DNA from: Nocardioides jishulii
GTDB taxonomy: Bacteria > Actinomycetota > Actinomycetes > Propionibacteriales > Nocardioidaceae
Direction of reading: 5' to 3'
DNA: 64,000 bases
Assembly: GCF_006007965.1 (NCBI RefSeq)
Contig: NZ_CP040748.1
Span: forward strand, 1,612,001-1,676,000
The notes under the pieces are model-generated. The model saw nothing but the letters and a program-made list of their open reading frames with translations, had not been told where the DNA came from and ran no database searches. Of this stretch, positions 53,713 to 63,056 are shown piece after piece (the stretch's first letter is position 1; each line of letters opens with the position of its first letter). The translations under genes and the position numbers were made by a program.

Positions 53713-54951
53713 TCAGCCCGAGAACTCCTCGGCGGCCTTGCGGGCCATGTCCAGGAAGGCCTGGCGCGAGGCCAGGTTCTCCTCGAGCTCCTTGACCTTG
53801 CGCTCGTCGCCGGAGGCCTTGGCCTTGTTGAGCTTGGCCTGGAGGTCGTCGATGGCGGTCTGGAGCTTGCCGATCATGTCGTCGGCGCGCGCGGACTTCT
53901 CGGGGTCGGTACGACGCCACTGCTCGTCCTCGATGCCACGGATGGCCTGCTCGACCTTGCGCAGGCGGCCCTCGAGCTCCTTGATCCGGTCACGGGGCAC
54001 CTTGCCGGCCTCGTCCCACCGCTCAGCGATGTCGCGGAAGGCCACCTTGGCCGCCTCGACGTCGGTGACGGGCAGGAGTGCCTCGGCCTCCACCAGCAGG
54101 GCCTCCTTCGCGACCGCGTTGTCGGCGAACTCGGCGTCGAGCGCCGCGTTGGCCGCGTCACGGTTGCCGAAGAAGGTGTCCTGGGCGCCGCGGAAACGCT
54201 TCCAGAGCTTCTCCTCATGGTCACGCGGGGCGGGGCCAGCGGCCTTCCAGTCGCGCATCAGGTCGCGGAAACGACCCGAGGTCGGACCCCAGTCGGTGCT
54301 GTCGGCGAGCGCCTCGGCCTCCTGGGCGAGGCGCTCCTTCACGGCACGCGCGGCATCGCGCTTCTCGTGCTGCTCGGCGAAGTGGGCCTTGCGGTGGCGG
54401 GTGTACGTCGTCCGCGCGGTGGAGAAACGCCGCCAGAGCTGGTCGTCCGCGCCCTTGTCGAGGCGGGGGAGTGCCTTCCACTCCTCGAGGAGGTCGCGGA
54501 GGCGGTTGGCGCCGTCACGCCAGTTGGAGCTCTCGGCCAGGGCCTCGGCCTCGGCGACGATCCGCTCCTTGGCGGTCTTCGACTCGGCGGTGCGGGCGGC
54601 ACGCTCGGCGCGACGGGCCTCGCGCTGGGTCGCGATGACGGGCCCGAGCGCGTCGAGCTTGGCCACCAGCCCGTCGAGGTCGCCGACCGCGTTGGCGTCG
54701 CTCACCTGCTCGCGCACGGTCTTCACCGCCGCCTGGGCCTCCTCGGGCGACAGCTTCGCGGCCGCGACACGCTGGACCAGCAGCTGGACCTCGAACTCGA
54801 GGCTCGCGAACCGTTCCGCGAAGAACGCCAACGCCTCCTCGTGGGATTTGTCGGGGTAGGAGCCAACGGCCCGTTCCCCCGTGCTGGTCTTCACGAAAAC
54901 GGTGCCGTCCTCGGCCACGCGGCCCCACTCGGACTGCTTCTCAGCGCTCAT
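53713..54951 (-). CDS. DUF349 family protein
   Basis: A 412-residue, very charged helical protein made of repeated DUF349 units (about 120-175, 195-250, 270-335), each with a W...R...WK type core such as SSNWRDGANRLRDLLEEWKA and STDWGPTSGRFRDLMRDWKA. The C-terminus (about 345-400) is coiled coil. The function is not established; the family is common in actinobacteria downstream of relA. ATG 54951 lies 8 nt after a TAGCAT box and lacks a ribosome-binding site. Confidence 0.9.
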   Translation of the reverse strand: MSAEKQSEWGRVAEDGTVFVKTSTGERAVGSYPDKSHEEALAFFAERFASLEFEVQLLVQRVAAAKLSPEEAQAAVKTVREQVSDANAVGDLDGLVAKLDALGPVIATQREARRAERAARTAESKTAKERIVAEAEALAESSNWRDGANRLRDLLEEWKALPRLDKGADDQLWRRFSTARTTYTRHRKAHFAEQHEKRDAARAVKERLAQEAEALADSTDWGPTSGRFRDLMRDWKAAGPAPRDHEEKLWKRFRGAQDTFFGNRDAANAALDAEFADNAVAKEALLVEAEALLPVTDVEAAKVAFRDIAERWDEAGKVPRDRIKELEGRLRKVEQAIRGIEDEQWRRTDPEKSARADDMIGKLQTAIDDLQAKLNKAKASGDERKVKELEENLASRQAFLDMARKAAEEFSG

Positions 54952-54959
54952 GGTCGCCC

Positions 54960-54965
54960 ATGCTA
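54960..54965 (-). promoter_or_regulatory. -10 box (TAGCAT) of the DUF349 gene, leaderless
   Basis: On the minus strand TAGCAT is followed by 8 nt and ATG 54951. A second box TAGGCT at 54989-54994 on the plus strand may serve the divergent hydrolase gene. Confidence 0.4.
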
Positions 54966-55059
54966 GTCACTACGGGTGTGCTCCTCGGTAGGCTGACTGC
55001 CTGCCAGTCCCGTTCACGGGGCTCCACACGCCCGATTCGCCGAACTGAAGGTCCTCCAC

Positions 55060-55782
55060 GTGTTCATCGCCGGCTTCCCCGCAGGTCCTTGGGGAACCAA
55101 CTGCTACGTCATTTCCACCGGGCCCGGCAACGAGTGCGTGGTGGTCGATCCGGGCAAGGACGCGGCCGCGGGCGTCGCCGACGTCGTACGGGAGCACCGG
55201 CTGAAGCCGGTCTCGGTGCTGGTCACCCATGGCCACGTCGACCACATGTGGTGCGTCGCGCCCGTCGCCGGCACCTACGACGCCACGGCGTGGATCCACC
55301 CCAGCGACCGCCACCTGCTGACCGACCCGATGGCAGGCATGTCCCGCGAGACCACCCAGATGCTGCTGGGTGGTGGCTACGAGTGGGCCGAGCCGGACGA
55401 CGTGCGCGAGCTCGCCGACGCGCAGACGTTGGAGCTGGCCGGCCTCCAGTTCGTGGTCGACCACACACCCGGGCACACGCAGGGTTCGGTCACGTTCCGC
55501 ACCCCCTACGGCGCCGCGGCCGGCAACGCCGACATCTCCGAGGTGATGTTCTCCGGCGACCTGCTCTTCGCCGGGTCCATCGGTCGTACCGACCTGCCGG
55601 GCGGGGACCACCCGACGATCCTGCGCAGCCTGCGCGACAAGGTGCTCACCCTGGACGACGACGTGGTGGTGCTCCCGGGCCATGGTGAGCAGACCTCCAT
55701 CGGCCGTGAGCGTGCCACCAACCCGTACCTGCTGGACCTGATGGACTCCGGCTCCACCGACCGAGTCACCCGAGGACTGTGA
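55060..55782 (+). CDS. Metallo-beta-lactamase-fold hydrolase (glyoxalase II-like)
   Basis: A 240-residue MBL-fold enzyme with THGHVDH (His57, His59, Asp61, His62), HTPGHTQGS, FSGDLLFAGSIGRTDLPGGD and LPGHGEQTSI, all metal-binding positions of the glyoxalase II-like group. Likely a thioester or hydroxyacyl hydrolase. It is next to hisS in many actinobacteria. GTG 55060 is the only start placing FIAGFPAGPWGTNCYV at the N-terminus. The stop overlaps hisS. Confidence 0.9.
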   Translation: MFIAGFPAGPWGTNCYVISTGPGNECVVVDPGKDAAAGVADVVREHRLKPVSVLVTHGHVDHMWCVAPVAGTYDATAWIHPSDRHLLTDPMAGMSRETTQMLLGGGYEWAEPDDVRELADAQTLELAGLQFVVDHTPGHTQGSVTFRTPYGAAAGNADISEVMFSGDLLFAGSIGRTDLPGGDHPTILRSLRDKVLTLDDDVVVLPGHGEQTSIGRERATNPYLLDLMDSGSTDRVTRGL

Positions 55783-57137
55783 TGAGCAAGCCCCGCCCGT
55801 TGAGCGGCTTCCCCGAGTTCCTGCCCGCGCAGCGCAGCGTCGAGGTGGAGGTCCTGCAGACCCTGTCGCGCACCTTCGAGCTGCACGGCTTCGCCGGCAT
55901 CGAGACCCGGGCCGTCGAGCCGATGGACCAGCTGCTGCGCAAGGGCGACACCTCGAAGGAGGTGTACGTGCTGCGCCGCCTCCAGGACGTCGACGGCTCG
56001 AGTGACGCCGGCATGGGTCTGCACTTCGACCTCACGGTCCCGTTCGCGCGCTACGTCCTGGAGAACGCGGGCAAGCTCGAGTTCCCCTTCCGGCGCTACC
56101 AGATCCAGAAGGTCTGGCGCGGTGAGCGCCCCCAGGAGGGACGCTTCCGCGAGTTCACCCAGGCCGACATCGACATCGTCGGACAGGGCGAGCTGCCGTT
56201 CCACCACGACGTCGAGGTGACCCGGGTGATGTTGGAGGCGCTCTCGAAGCTGACCTTCCTGCCCGGCTTCCGCCTCCAGATCAACAACCGCAAGCTGCTC
56301 GCCGGGTTCTACGCCGGCCTGGGCCTGGCCGACACCGACGAGGCCATGCGCCTGGTCGACAAGCTCGACAAGCTGCCGGAGGAGAAGGTCCGCGAGATGC
56401 TCGTGGGCGAGGCCGGACTCACCGAGGAGCAGGCGGACAAGGTCCTGGGCCTGGCCCGGATCTGCACCCCCGACGACTCCTTCGTCGAGCAGGTGCGCGC
56501 CCTCGGCGTCGAGCACGAGCTCCTCACCGAAGGGCTGGAGGAGCTCGCCGAGCTGGTGCGGGCCTGCCAGGACCTCGTCACCGAGACCGTACGCATCGAG
56601 GCGGACCTCAAGATTGCCCGCGGCCTGGACTACTACACCGGCACCGTCTTCGAGACCCGTCTCGACGGCTTCGAGTCGCTGGGGTCCATCTGCTCCGGGG
56701 GGCGCTACGACGCCCTGGCCAGCGACGGCAAGAACACCTACCCCGGCGTCGGCATCTCGCTCGGCGTGAGCCGGGTGCTGGTGCCCCTGCTCACCAAGGG
56801 CCACCTCGTCGCTGACCGCCAGGTGCCCAGCGCAGTCCTGGTGGCGCTCACGGACGAGGAGTCGCGCCCCGCGTCGATCGCCGTCGCGACCGCCCTGCGT
56901 GCCAGCGGGGTGCCCTGCGAGGTCGCTCCGTCGGCGAGCAAGTTCGGCAAGCAGATCCGGCTCGCCGAGCGCCGCGGGATCCCGTACGTCTGGTTCACCC
57001 AGGCCGACGGGACGCACCAGGTGAAGGACATCCGTTCGGGCGACCAGGTCGCCGCCGATCCGGCGACGTGGACCCCGCCCACCGAGGACCTGCGCCCGCA
57101 GGTCGTCACGCACATCCCCCAGAAGGAGATCCAGTGA
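55782..57137 (+). CDS. hisS: Histidine--tRNA ligase
   Basis: A 451-residue class II synthetase. Motif 2 is [20 protein letters not shown], the HisA-type motif [13 protein letters not shown] binds histidine, and motif 3 includes [10 protein letters not shown]. The C-terminal anticodon-binding domain follows ([20 protein letters not shown]). ATG 55782 or the preceding GTG 55779 both fit; they overlap the hydrolase stop. aspS starts in its last codon (GTGA). Confidence 0.96.
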   Translation: MSKPRPLSGFPEFLPAQRSVEVEVLQTLSRTFELHGFAGIETRAVEPMDQLLRKGDTSKEVYVLRRLQDVDGSSDAGMGLHFDLTVPFARYVLENAGKLEFPFRRYQIQKVWRGERPQEGRFREFTQADIDIVGQGELPFHHDVEVTRVMLEALSKLTFLPGFRLQINNRKLLAGFYAGLGLADTDEAMRLVDKLDKLPEEKVREMLVGEAGLTEEQADKVLGLARICTPDDSFVEQVRALGVEHELLTEGLEELAELVRACQDLVTETVRIEADLKIARGLDYYTGTVFETRLDGFESLGSICSGGRYDALASDGKNTYPGVGISLGVSRVLVPLLTKGHLVADRQVPSAVLVALTDEESRPASIAVATALRASGVPCEVAPSASKFGKQIRLAERRGIPYVWFTQADGTHQVKDIRSGDQVAADPATWTPPTEDLRPQVVTHIPQKEIQ

Positions 57138-58924
57138 TCCGCACCCATGACGCCGGCGCCCTGCGCGTCGAGCACGTCGGCCAGACCGTCACCCTCGCCG
57201 GGTGGGTGGCCCGTCGTCGCGATCACGGAGGCGTCGCCTTCCTGGATCTGCGTGAGGCCAGTGGCGTGGTCCAGGTCGTCGTCCGTGACGAGGCCGTGGC
57301 GCACAGCCTGCGCAACGAGTTCTGCCTGGCCGTCACCGGCGAGGTCGTCGCTCGTACCCCGGAGAACGTGAACCCCAACCTCGCCACCGGTGAGGTCGAG
57401 GTCGTGGCCACCGGCATCGAGGTCCTCAACACCTCGGCCCCGCTGCCCTTCCCGATCGACGACGCCGCGGCGTCCAAGGGTGGCGAGGTGGGCGAGGAGA
57501 CCCGCCTCAAGTACCGCTACCTCGACCTGCGTCGCTCCGAGCCCCAGCGCCTGCTCCGTCTGCGCAGCAAGGTCAACAAGGCGATGCGCGACGTGCTGGA
57601 CCGCCACGACTTCGTCGAGGTCGAGACCCCGACGCTGACCCGCTCCACGCCCGAGGGCGCCCGTGACTTCCTCGTGCCCGCGCGCCTCCACCCGGGCAGC
57701 TGGTACGCCCTGCCGCAGAGCCCGCAGCTCTTCAAGCAGCTGCTGATGGTCGGTGGGCTCGAGCGCTACTACCAGATCGCGCGCTGCTACCGCGACGAGG
57801 ACTTCCGGGCCGACCGCCAGCCGGAGTTCACCCAGCTCGACATCGAGATGTCCTTCGTCGACCAGGACGACGTGATCGCCCTCATGGAGGAGATCATCGT
57901 CGAGGTGTGGGCCCAGGCCGGCCACCACGTGCAGACCCCCATCCCGCGGCTCACCTACGCCGACGCCATGGCGCGCTTCGGCTCCGACAAGCCCGACCTG
58001 CGGATGGGCCAGGAGCTCGTCGACTGCACCGCGTACTTCGCCGACACGAGCTTCCGCGTCTTCCAGGCGCCCTACGTCGGGGCCGTGGTCATGCCCGGCG
58101 GCGCCGACCAGCCGCGTCGCCAGTTCGATGCCTGGCAGGAGTGGGCCAAGCAGCGCGGTGCCAAGGGTCTCGCCTACGTGACCATCTCGCCCGAGGGCGA
58201 GCTCGGTGGCCCGGTCGCCAAGAACCTCTCCGACACGGAGAAGGCGGGTCTGGCTGCACACACGGGCGCGCAGCCGGGCGACTGCATCTTCTTCGCTGCT
58301 GGTCCGGCCAAGTCGAGCCGTGCCCTGCTCGGTGCCGCCCGTCTCGAGATCGGCCGTCGCTGCGGTCTCATCGACGAGTCCGCCTTCGCGTTCACCTGGG
58401 TCGTCGACGCTCCGCTCTTCGAGCCGGCCGACGACGCCGTCGCCTCGGGTGACGTCGCCGTGGGCGCCGGTGCGTGGACGGCCGTGCACCACGCGTTCAC
58501 CAGCCCGCAGCCGCAGTTCCTCGACACCCTGGAGGAGAACCCGGGGGAGGCGCTGGCCTACGCCTACGACATCGTCTGCAACGGTTCCGAGCTCGGTGGC
58601 GGGTCGATCCGTATCCACCGCGAGGACGTGCAGAAGCGGGTGTTCGACATCATGGGCATCAGCAGCGAGGAGGCCGACGAGAAGTTCGGCTTCCTGCTCG
58701 AGGCGTTCAAGTTCGGCGCCCCGCCCCACGGCGGCATCGCCCTGGGTCTCGACCGGGTCGTGGCGATCCTCGGCGGCGCCGACTCCATCCGCGACGTGAT
58801 CGCGTTCCCGAAGTCCGGAGGTGGGTTCGACCCGCTCACGGCAGCGCCCGCGCCGATCACCGACGAGCAGCGTGCCGAAGCCGGTGTGGACGCCACTCCG
58901 GACGAGATCGTGCCCGAAGTGTGA
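57134..58924 (+). CDS. aspS: Aspartate--tRNA(Asp/Asn) ligase
   Basis: A 596-residue bacterial-type AspRS. The N-terminal OB domain ([20 protein letters not shown]) precedes motif 2 ([20 protein letters not shown]), the GAD insertion and motif 3 ([16 protein letters not shown]). GTG 57134 overlaps hisS. Whether it is non-discriminating cannot be decided here, since gatCAB/asnS are not in view. Confidence 0.96.
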   Translation: MIRTHDAGALRVEHVGQTVTLAGWVARRRDHGGVAFLDLREASGVVQVVVRDEAVAHSLRNEFCLAVTGEVVARTPENVNPNLATGEVEVVATGIEVLNTSAPLPFPIDDAAASKGGEVGEETRLKYRYLDLRRSEPQRLLRLRSKVNKAMRDVLDRHDFVEVETPTLTRSTPEGARDFLVPARLHPGSWYALPQSPQLFKQLLMVGGLERYYQIARCYRDEDFRADRQPEFTQLDIEMSFVDQDDVIALMEEIIVEVWAQAGHHVQTPIPRLTYADAMARFGSDKPDLRMGQELVDCTAYFADTSFRVFQAPYVGAVVMPGGADQPRRQFDAWQEWAKQRGAKGLAYVTISPEGELGGPVAKNLSDTEKAGLAAHTGAQPGDCIFFAAGPAKSSRALLGAARLEIGRRCGLIDESAFAFTWVVDAPLFEPADDAVASGDVAVGAGAWTAVHHAFTSPQPQFLDTLEENPGEALAYAYDIVCNGSELGGGSIRIHREDVQKRVFDIMGISSEEADEKFGFLLEAFKFGAPPHGGIALGLDRVVAILGGADSIRDVIAFPKSGGGFDPLTAAPAPITDEQRAEAGVDATPDEIVPEV

Positions 58925-58993
58925 CCTTTTCGGGACCTTTGGGCCCGTTCGTGCTAGGCCGAGACCGGATCGTTATTCGCCGCTGGTGCTCAA

Positions 58994-59090
58994 CGCTGTC
59001 ATTCCCACCTAGAGTTTTTTCTTGTGACTCGGGCTGTTCGCCCCAGTCGTTGTGTGTCACAAACAAGGCTCAGAGGTGGGAATGACAGCG
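58994..59090 (+). promoter_or_regulatory. Long nested inverted repeat covering the ribosome-binding site and start of the ABC permease gene
   Basis: CGCTGTCATTCCCACCT (58994-59010) is perfectly complementary to AGGTGGGAATGACAGCG (59074-59090). The right arm contains the ribosome-binding site and ATG 59082. Inside, TTGTGAC (59022-59028) pairs with GTCACAA (59056-59062), set 11 nt from the outer arms on both sides, and GGGC/GCCC (59031-59034, 59040-59043) could cap the structure. If transcribed from upstream, it would fold and hide the start codon. Confidence 0.6.
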
Positions 59091-60086
59091 CCAAGCAGTG
59101 AACTCGAGAGCCACCTCCCTCACGCAGCTGAGGGAGCCCTTCTCGAGGTGCAGTCGGTGGAGAGCAAGTCGCCGATGCAGTTGGCCAAGGCTCGGCTCCT
59201 GAAGGACAAGCTCTCGATGGCAGCCCTCGCGGTGGTCATCTTCTTCGTGCTGGCTGCCATCGCCGCGCCGATCCTCGTCTGGGTCGGCTGGTTGGACCCC
59301 GACAGTTCGCACCAGGAGCTGCTCGACGAGTACGGCCTGGCGAAGGGCGCCTGGGGCGGCATCAGCTGGGACCACTGGCTGGGCGTGGAGCCCGGCCTGG
59401 GCCGCGACTCGCTGGCCCGCATGTGGTACGGCGTCACCTTCTCCCTCGGCATCGCCCTGTCGGCGACCGTCATCGCCGTACTCCTCGGCGTCGTGGTCGG
59501 CATCGTCTCCGGCGTTGCTGGTGGATGGGTCGACGCCATCCTCGGTCGCATCATCGACCTGACGCTCGCCTTCCCGCAGACCCTGATGCTGCTGGCGCTC
59601 AACGTGGTCGCCATCGCCTTCATCGTGGAGGTCGTGGGGGTGCCGCAGGGCGACGCCGCGCAGTCCGTCTACGTCATCACCGTCCTGGGCCTCTTCGGCT
59701 GGACAGGCGTCGCCCGCATCGTGCGCGGCCAGGTGCTCTCGTTGCGTGAGCGCGAGTTCGTCCACGCCGCCACCCTCCTGGGCGCGTCGCGCGGACGCAT
59801 CTACTTCCGTGAGATCCTGCCCAACCTGTGGGCTCCGATCCTGGTGCAGTTCACGCTCATCATGCCGGCGTTCGTCTCGGCCGAGGCTGCACTGAGCTAC
59901 CTGCAGGTCAGCATCAAGCCGCCGACGCCGACGTTGGGCAACGTGCTCTCCGACGCGCTCCGCAACGCGGAGACGGCGCCCGTCTACTTCTTCGCTCCCG
60001 CCATCGCCATCGCGGCCCTGGTCGTCTCGTTCAACCTGCTGGGGGACGGTCTGCGCGACGCCCTCGACCCGAAGTCGGACCGCTGA
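59082..60086 (+). CDS. Dipeptide/oligopeptide ABC transporter permease (DppC type)
   Basis: A 334-residue inner-membrane permease. A cytoplasmic N-terminus and an OppC-type N-terminal helix (AALAVVIFFVLAAIAAPIL) precede the five-helix BPD_transp_1 domain with the EAA loop (VHAATLLGASRGRIYFREIL). ATG 59082 follows AGAGGTGGGA; both lie inside the right arm of the inverted repeat. It heads an importer cluster: permease, binding protein, second permease, ATPase. Confidence 0.9.
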   Translation: MTAPSSELESHLPHAAEGALLEVQSVESKSPMQLAKARLLKDKLSMAALAVVIFFVLAAIAAPILVWVGWLDPDSSHQELLDEYGLAKGAWGGISWDHWLGVEPGLGRDSLARMWYGVTFSLGIALSATVIAVLLGVVVGIVSGVAGGWVDAILGRIIDLTLAFPQTLMLLALNVVAIAFIVEVVGVPQGDAAQSVYVITVLGLFGWTGVARIVRGQVLSLREREFVHAATLLGASRGRIYFREILPNLWAPILVQFTLIMPAFVSAEAALSYLQVSIKPPTPTLGNVLSDALRNAETAPVYFFAPAIAIAALVVSFNLLGDGLRDALDPKSDR

Positions 60087-60163
60087 CGGTCCGGCCCACA
60101 TGCCTCGCCGGTACCCACCGGTGACTGTGGCGCAGACCCTGCGCCGCCCCCAAGGAGGAATCA

Positions 60164-61885
60164 ATGGTTAGCAAGTTCAGGAGAGCACTCTCCGTCGGCG
60201 CGGCCGGCGTGCTCGGTCTGACCCTGGCCGCATGTGGCGGCGGAGGGGACAGCTCCGACGACGACGCGTCGACGTTGACGGTGCTCCACCACACCCCGTA
60301 CGAGAGCGCTGACCCGCAGCGCATCTACTACGGCGTGCAGCTGGCGCACTACCGTCGCCTGGTCTACCGCGGCCTGCTGGCGTTCCCGATGTCGGAGGAC
60401 GAGCAGGAGGGCACCACCCCGGTTCCCGACCTCGCGACCGACACCGGCACGTCGAGCCAGGGCGGCAAGGTCTGGAAGTTCACGCTGAAGGAGGGCGTGA
60501 AGTGGGAGGACGGGTCGGACATCACCTGCGAGGACGTCAAGTACGGCACTTCGCGCGTCTTCGCCAACGACGTCATCACCGGTGGCCCCAACTACACGCT
60601 GAGCTACCTCGACATCCCGACCGACAAGGACGGGGCCCCCGTCTACAAGGGCCCCTACTCGGGCAAGGGCCAGGAGTTCTTCGACAAGGCCGTCACCTGT
60701 GACGACCGCACCGTCACCTTCCGGTTCAACAAGCCGTGGGCGGACTTCCCCCTGGCAATCGCCGGCATGATGATGGCGGACCCGTACAAGAAGGAGTTCG
60801 ACGAGGGCGCCAAGTCCCAGTGGAAGATCCTCTCCAACGGCCCCTACAAGGTCGAGGGCGGCACCTGGTCGAAGAACAAGGGCGCGACCCTGGTCCGCAA
60901 CGAGGAGTACGACCCCTCGACCGACGAGCCGGACCTGCTCCGCAAGGCGCTCCCGGACCGCATCGAGATGGTCGTCGACCCGTCCGACACCGCGGGTGAG
61001 CTCTTCAACGACCGCCTGATCAAGAACTCGCCGAAGGACCAGCGCGCGATCACCATCGCTCGCGTGGCCCCGAACCAGTTCCCGAAGATCAAGGGTGACG
61101 TGGCCGAGCGCTACGTCAACACGCTCTCGCCCTACACCAGCTACCTCTCGCCGAACTTCAAGCGCCTCACGGACGTCAACGTCCGTCGTGCGCTGGCTGT
61201 TGCCCTCGACTCCGAGGGTTACGTGACCGCCCTGGGTGGTGAGCGCGCCGCCGAGACCTCGGAGAACATCATCAACCCGACCGTTCCCGGCTGGAGCGAG
61301 CTCGACGCCTTCAAGGGTGACAACGCCGGGGACCCGGCTGCGGCCAAGAAGCTGCTGCAGGAGGCCGGCGTGAAGACGCCGTTCTCGATCACCCTCGGCT
61401 ACATGGCCAGCCCGACCAACGACAAGGCCATGGCCGTCGTCAAGGAGAGCTGGGACGCTGCTGGCTTCAAGACCAGGCTGGAGCCCCTGGGCGACACGTA
61501 CTACGACGTCATCTCCAAGCCGGACGACGAGTACGACATCACCTGGGCCGGCTGGGGCGCTGACTGGCCGTCGGCCATGACCGTCCTCCCGGCGCTCTTC
61601 GACAGCCGCCCGAACTTCTCGCCCACCACGTGTGGCCAGGACTACGGCTGCTACCAGAGCAAGGAGTTCGAGACCCTGGTCGACAAGGCTGCCAACGCGG
61701 CTGACCTCGACTCGCAGGTTGCCGCCCTCCAGGAGTCCAACGAGCTGCTGGCGCGCGACGTGGCCTACATCCCGCTGGACGTCACCAAGTTCAACTGGCT
61801 CTACGGATCCAAGGTGACCGGTTTCACCACCACGCCGGCTTCGAGCTCGTACCCCGAGATCGGCCTGATCGGCGTCGAGGACTGA
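60164..61885 (+). CDS. ABC transporter substrate-binding lipoprotein, family 5
   Basis: A 573-residue extracytoplasmic solute-binding protein. The signal peptide ends in the lipobox LTLAAC (about residues 18-23), so the protein is lipid-anchored. SBP_bac_5 features include YRGLLAF, WKFTLKEGVKWEDGSDITCE, VNVRRALAVALDSEGYVTAL and a C-terminal WAGWGADWPSAMTVLPALFD. It would present peptides or related ligands to the flanking permeases. AAGGAGG precedes ATG 60164. A perfect palindrome follows its stop. Confidence 0.92.
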   Translation: MVSKFRRALSVGAAGVLGLTLAACGGGGDSSDDDASTLTVLHHTPYESADPQRIYYGVQLAHYRRLVYRGLLAFPMSEDEQEGTTPVPDLATDTGTSSQGGKVWKFTLKEGVKWEDGSDITCEDVKYGTSRVFANDVITGGPNYTLSYLDIPTDKDGAPVYKGPYSGKGQEFFDKAVTCDDRTVTFRFNKPWADFPLAIAGMMMADPYKKEFDEGAKSQWKILSNGPYKVEGGTWSKNKGATLVRNEEYDPSTDEPDLLRKALPDRIEMVVDPSDTAGELFNDRLIKNSPKDQRAITIARVAPNQFPKIKGDVAERYVNTLSPYTSYLSPNFKRLTDVNVRRALAVALDSEGYVTALGGERAAETSENIINPTVPGWSELDAFKGDNAGDPAAAKKLLQEAGVKTPFSITLGYMASPTNDKAMAVVKESWDAAGFKTRLEPLGDTYYDVISKPDDEYDITWAGWGADWPSAMTVLPALFDSRPNFSPTTCGQDYGCYQSKEFETLVDKAANAADLDSQVAALQESNELLARDVAYIPLDVTKFNWLYGSKVTGFTTTPASSSYPEIGLIGVED

Positions 61886-61915
61886 GCCTTCGGCTCATGA
61901 ACTAGTTCTCACCCT

Positions 61916-61949
61916 GGGTGCCGGACGACCACGTGGTCGTCCGGCACCC
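61916..61949 (+). terminator. Perfect 34-bp palindrome between binding protein and permease genes
   Basis: GGGTGCCGGACGACCAC (61916-61932) is followed without spacer by its exact complement (61933-61949). It probably folds into a stem that attenuates transcription or protects the binding-protein mRNA, raising its level relative to the permease. Confidence 0.65.
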
Positions 61950-62028
61950 GCACCGGGTCCGGACCACCGGACCACACGGCAGTCCATCGACTGGCCGCCC
62001 AGTTCCCCCCAGGAGGTGAGCCCATTCC

Positions 62029-63045
62029 ATGTGGGCCTACATAGTCCGACGCGTGGCGATCGGCCTCGCGCTGCTCATGGCGCTGACGCTCGTGACGTTC
62101 GCACTCTTCTTCGCCTCGCCGGTCGACCCCGCACGCTTCGCGTGCGGCAAGAACTGCAACGAGGCCCAGCGAGACGTGGCGCGCAAGGCACTCGGCTACG
62201 ACCTGCCGGTGCACGAGCAGTGGACCCAGTTCATGAAGGGCGTCGTCGCCGGCCGTGAGTACCCGGCCGACCCTGAGCTGCGTGCCGCGAACCCCGCCAT
62301 CGTCACCCACTGCGAAGCTCCCTGCCTGGGTTACTCCCACCTCAACGCACGCACGGTGAACGACCTCATCGCCGAGGCGGCTCCGGTCACCATCTCCCTG
62401 GCGCTCGTCGCGCTGGTGATGTGGCTGGTGGGCGGGATTCTCTTCGGCATCCTCGCCGCCGTCTTCAAGGGCTCGATCATCGACCGTGGCATCGTCGGAC
62501 TGACGTTGGTCGCGTACGCGTTCCCCACGTTCTTCATCGGCGTGTTCCTGCTGAAGTTCGTCGTGATCAAGTGGGAGTTCCTTCCCTATCCCGAGTACTA
62601 CTCCATCGCGGACGGGGGAGTCGGACGCTGGCTCGCCGGCCTCATCCTTCCCGCCGCGACGCTGGCGCTCGTCTTCACTGCCGGCTACGTGCGCATGACG
62701 CGTGCCTTCGTGATCGAGTCCATGAGCGAGGACTACATCCGTACGGCCCGGGCCAAGGGCCTCACCGCACGGGCTGTCCTGTTCAAGCACGGCATCCGTG
62801 CCGCGCTCACGCCGCTCGTCACCATGGCCGGCCTCGACTTCGCCACGCTTCTCGGCGGAGCGATCATCACCGAGTCCGTATTCTCGTACGAGGGCCTGGG
62901 GCTGCTCACGCTCCAGGCGAGTGAGGCCTACGACCTCCCGACGATCATCGGTGTCGTCGTGCTGGCCGGAACCTTCGTGATCGTCGCGAACATCATCGTC
63001 GACATCCTGTACGCCGTCATCGACCCCCGCGTCCGGTTGGGCTGA
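62029..63045 (+). CDS. Dipeptide/oligopeptide ABC transporter permease (DppB type)
   Basis: A 338-residue permease: first helix RRVAIGLALLMALTLVTFAL, a large external loop (about 30-110) with four Cys (FACGKNCN, HCEAPC), then the transmembrane domain with EAA loop EDYIRTARAKGLTARAVLFK. ATG 62029 follows AGGAGGTGAGCCC. The four loop cysteines might form disulfides; that is only a suggestion. The ATPase gene starts 11 bases after the stop. Confidence 0.9.
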   Translation: MWAYIVRRVAIGLALLMALTLVTFALFFASPVDPARFACGKNCNEAQRDVARKALGYDLPVHEQWTQFMKGVVAGREYPADPELRAANPAIVTHCEAPCLGYSHLNARTVNDLIAEAAPVTISLALVALVMWLVGGILFGILAAVFKGSIIDRGIVGLTLVAYAFPTFFIGVFLLKFVVIKWEFLPYPEYYSIADGGVGRWLAGLILPAATLALVFTAGYVRMTRAFVIESMSEDYIRTARAKGLTARAVLFKHGIRAALTPLVTMAGLDFATLLGGAIITESVFSYEGLGLLTLQASEAYDLPTIIGVVVLAGTFVIVANIIVDILYAVIDPRVRLG

Positions 63046-63056
63046 GAGAGACAGAG

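Noticed and set aside
58994..59090. The 17-bp inverted repeat as the ends of an insertion sequence
   Set aside because: Only 63 bases lie between the arms, no transposase is present and no flanking target duplication was seen. A MITE is not excluded but a regulatory structure explains the position better.
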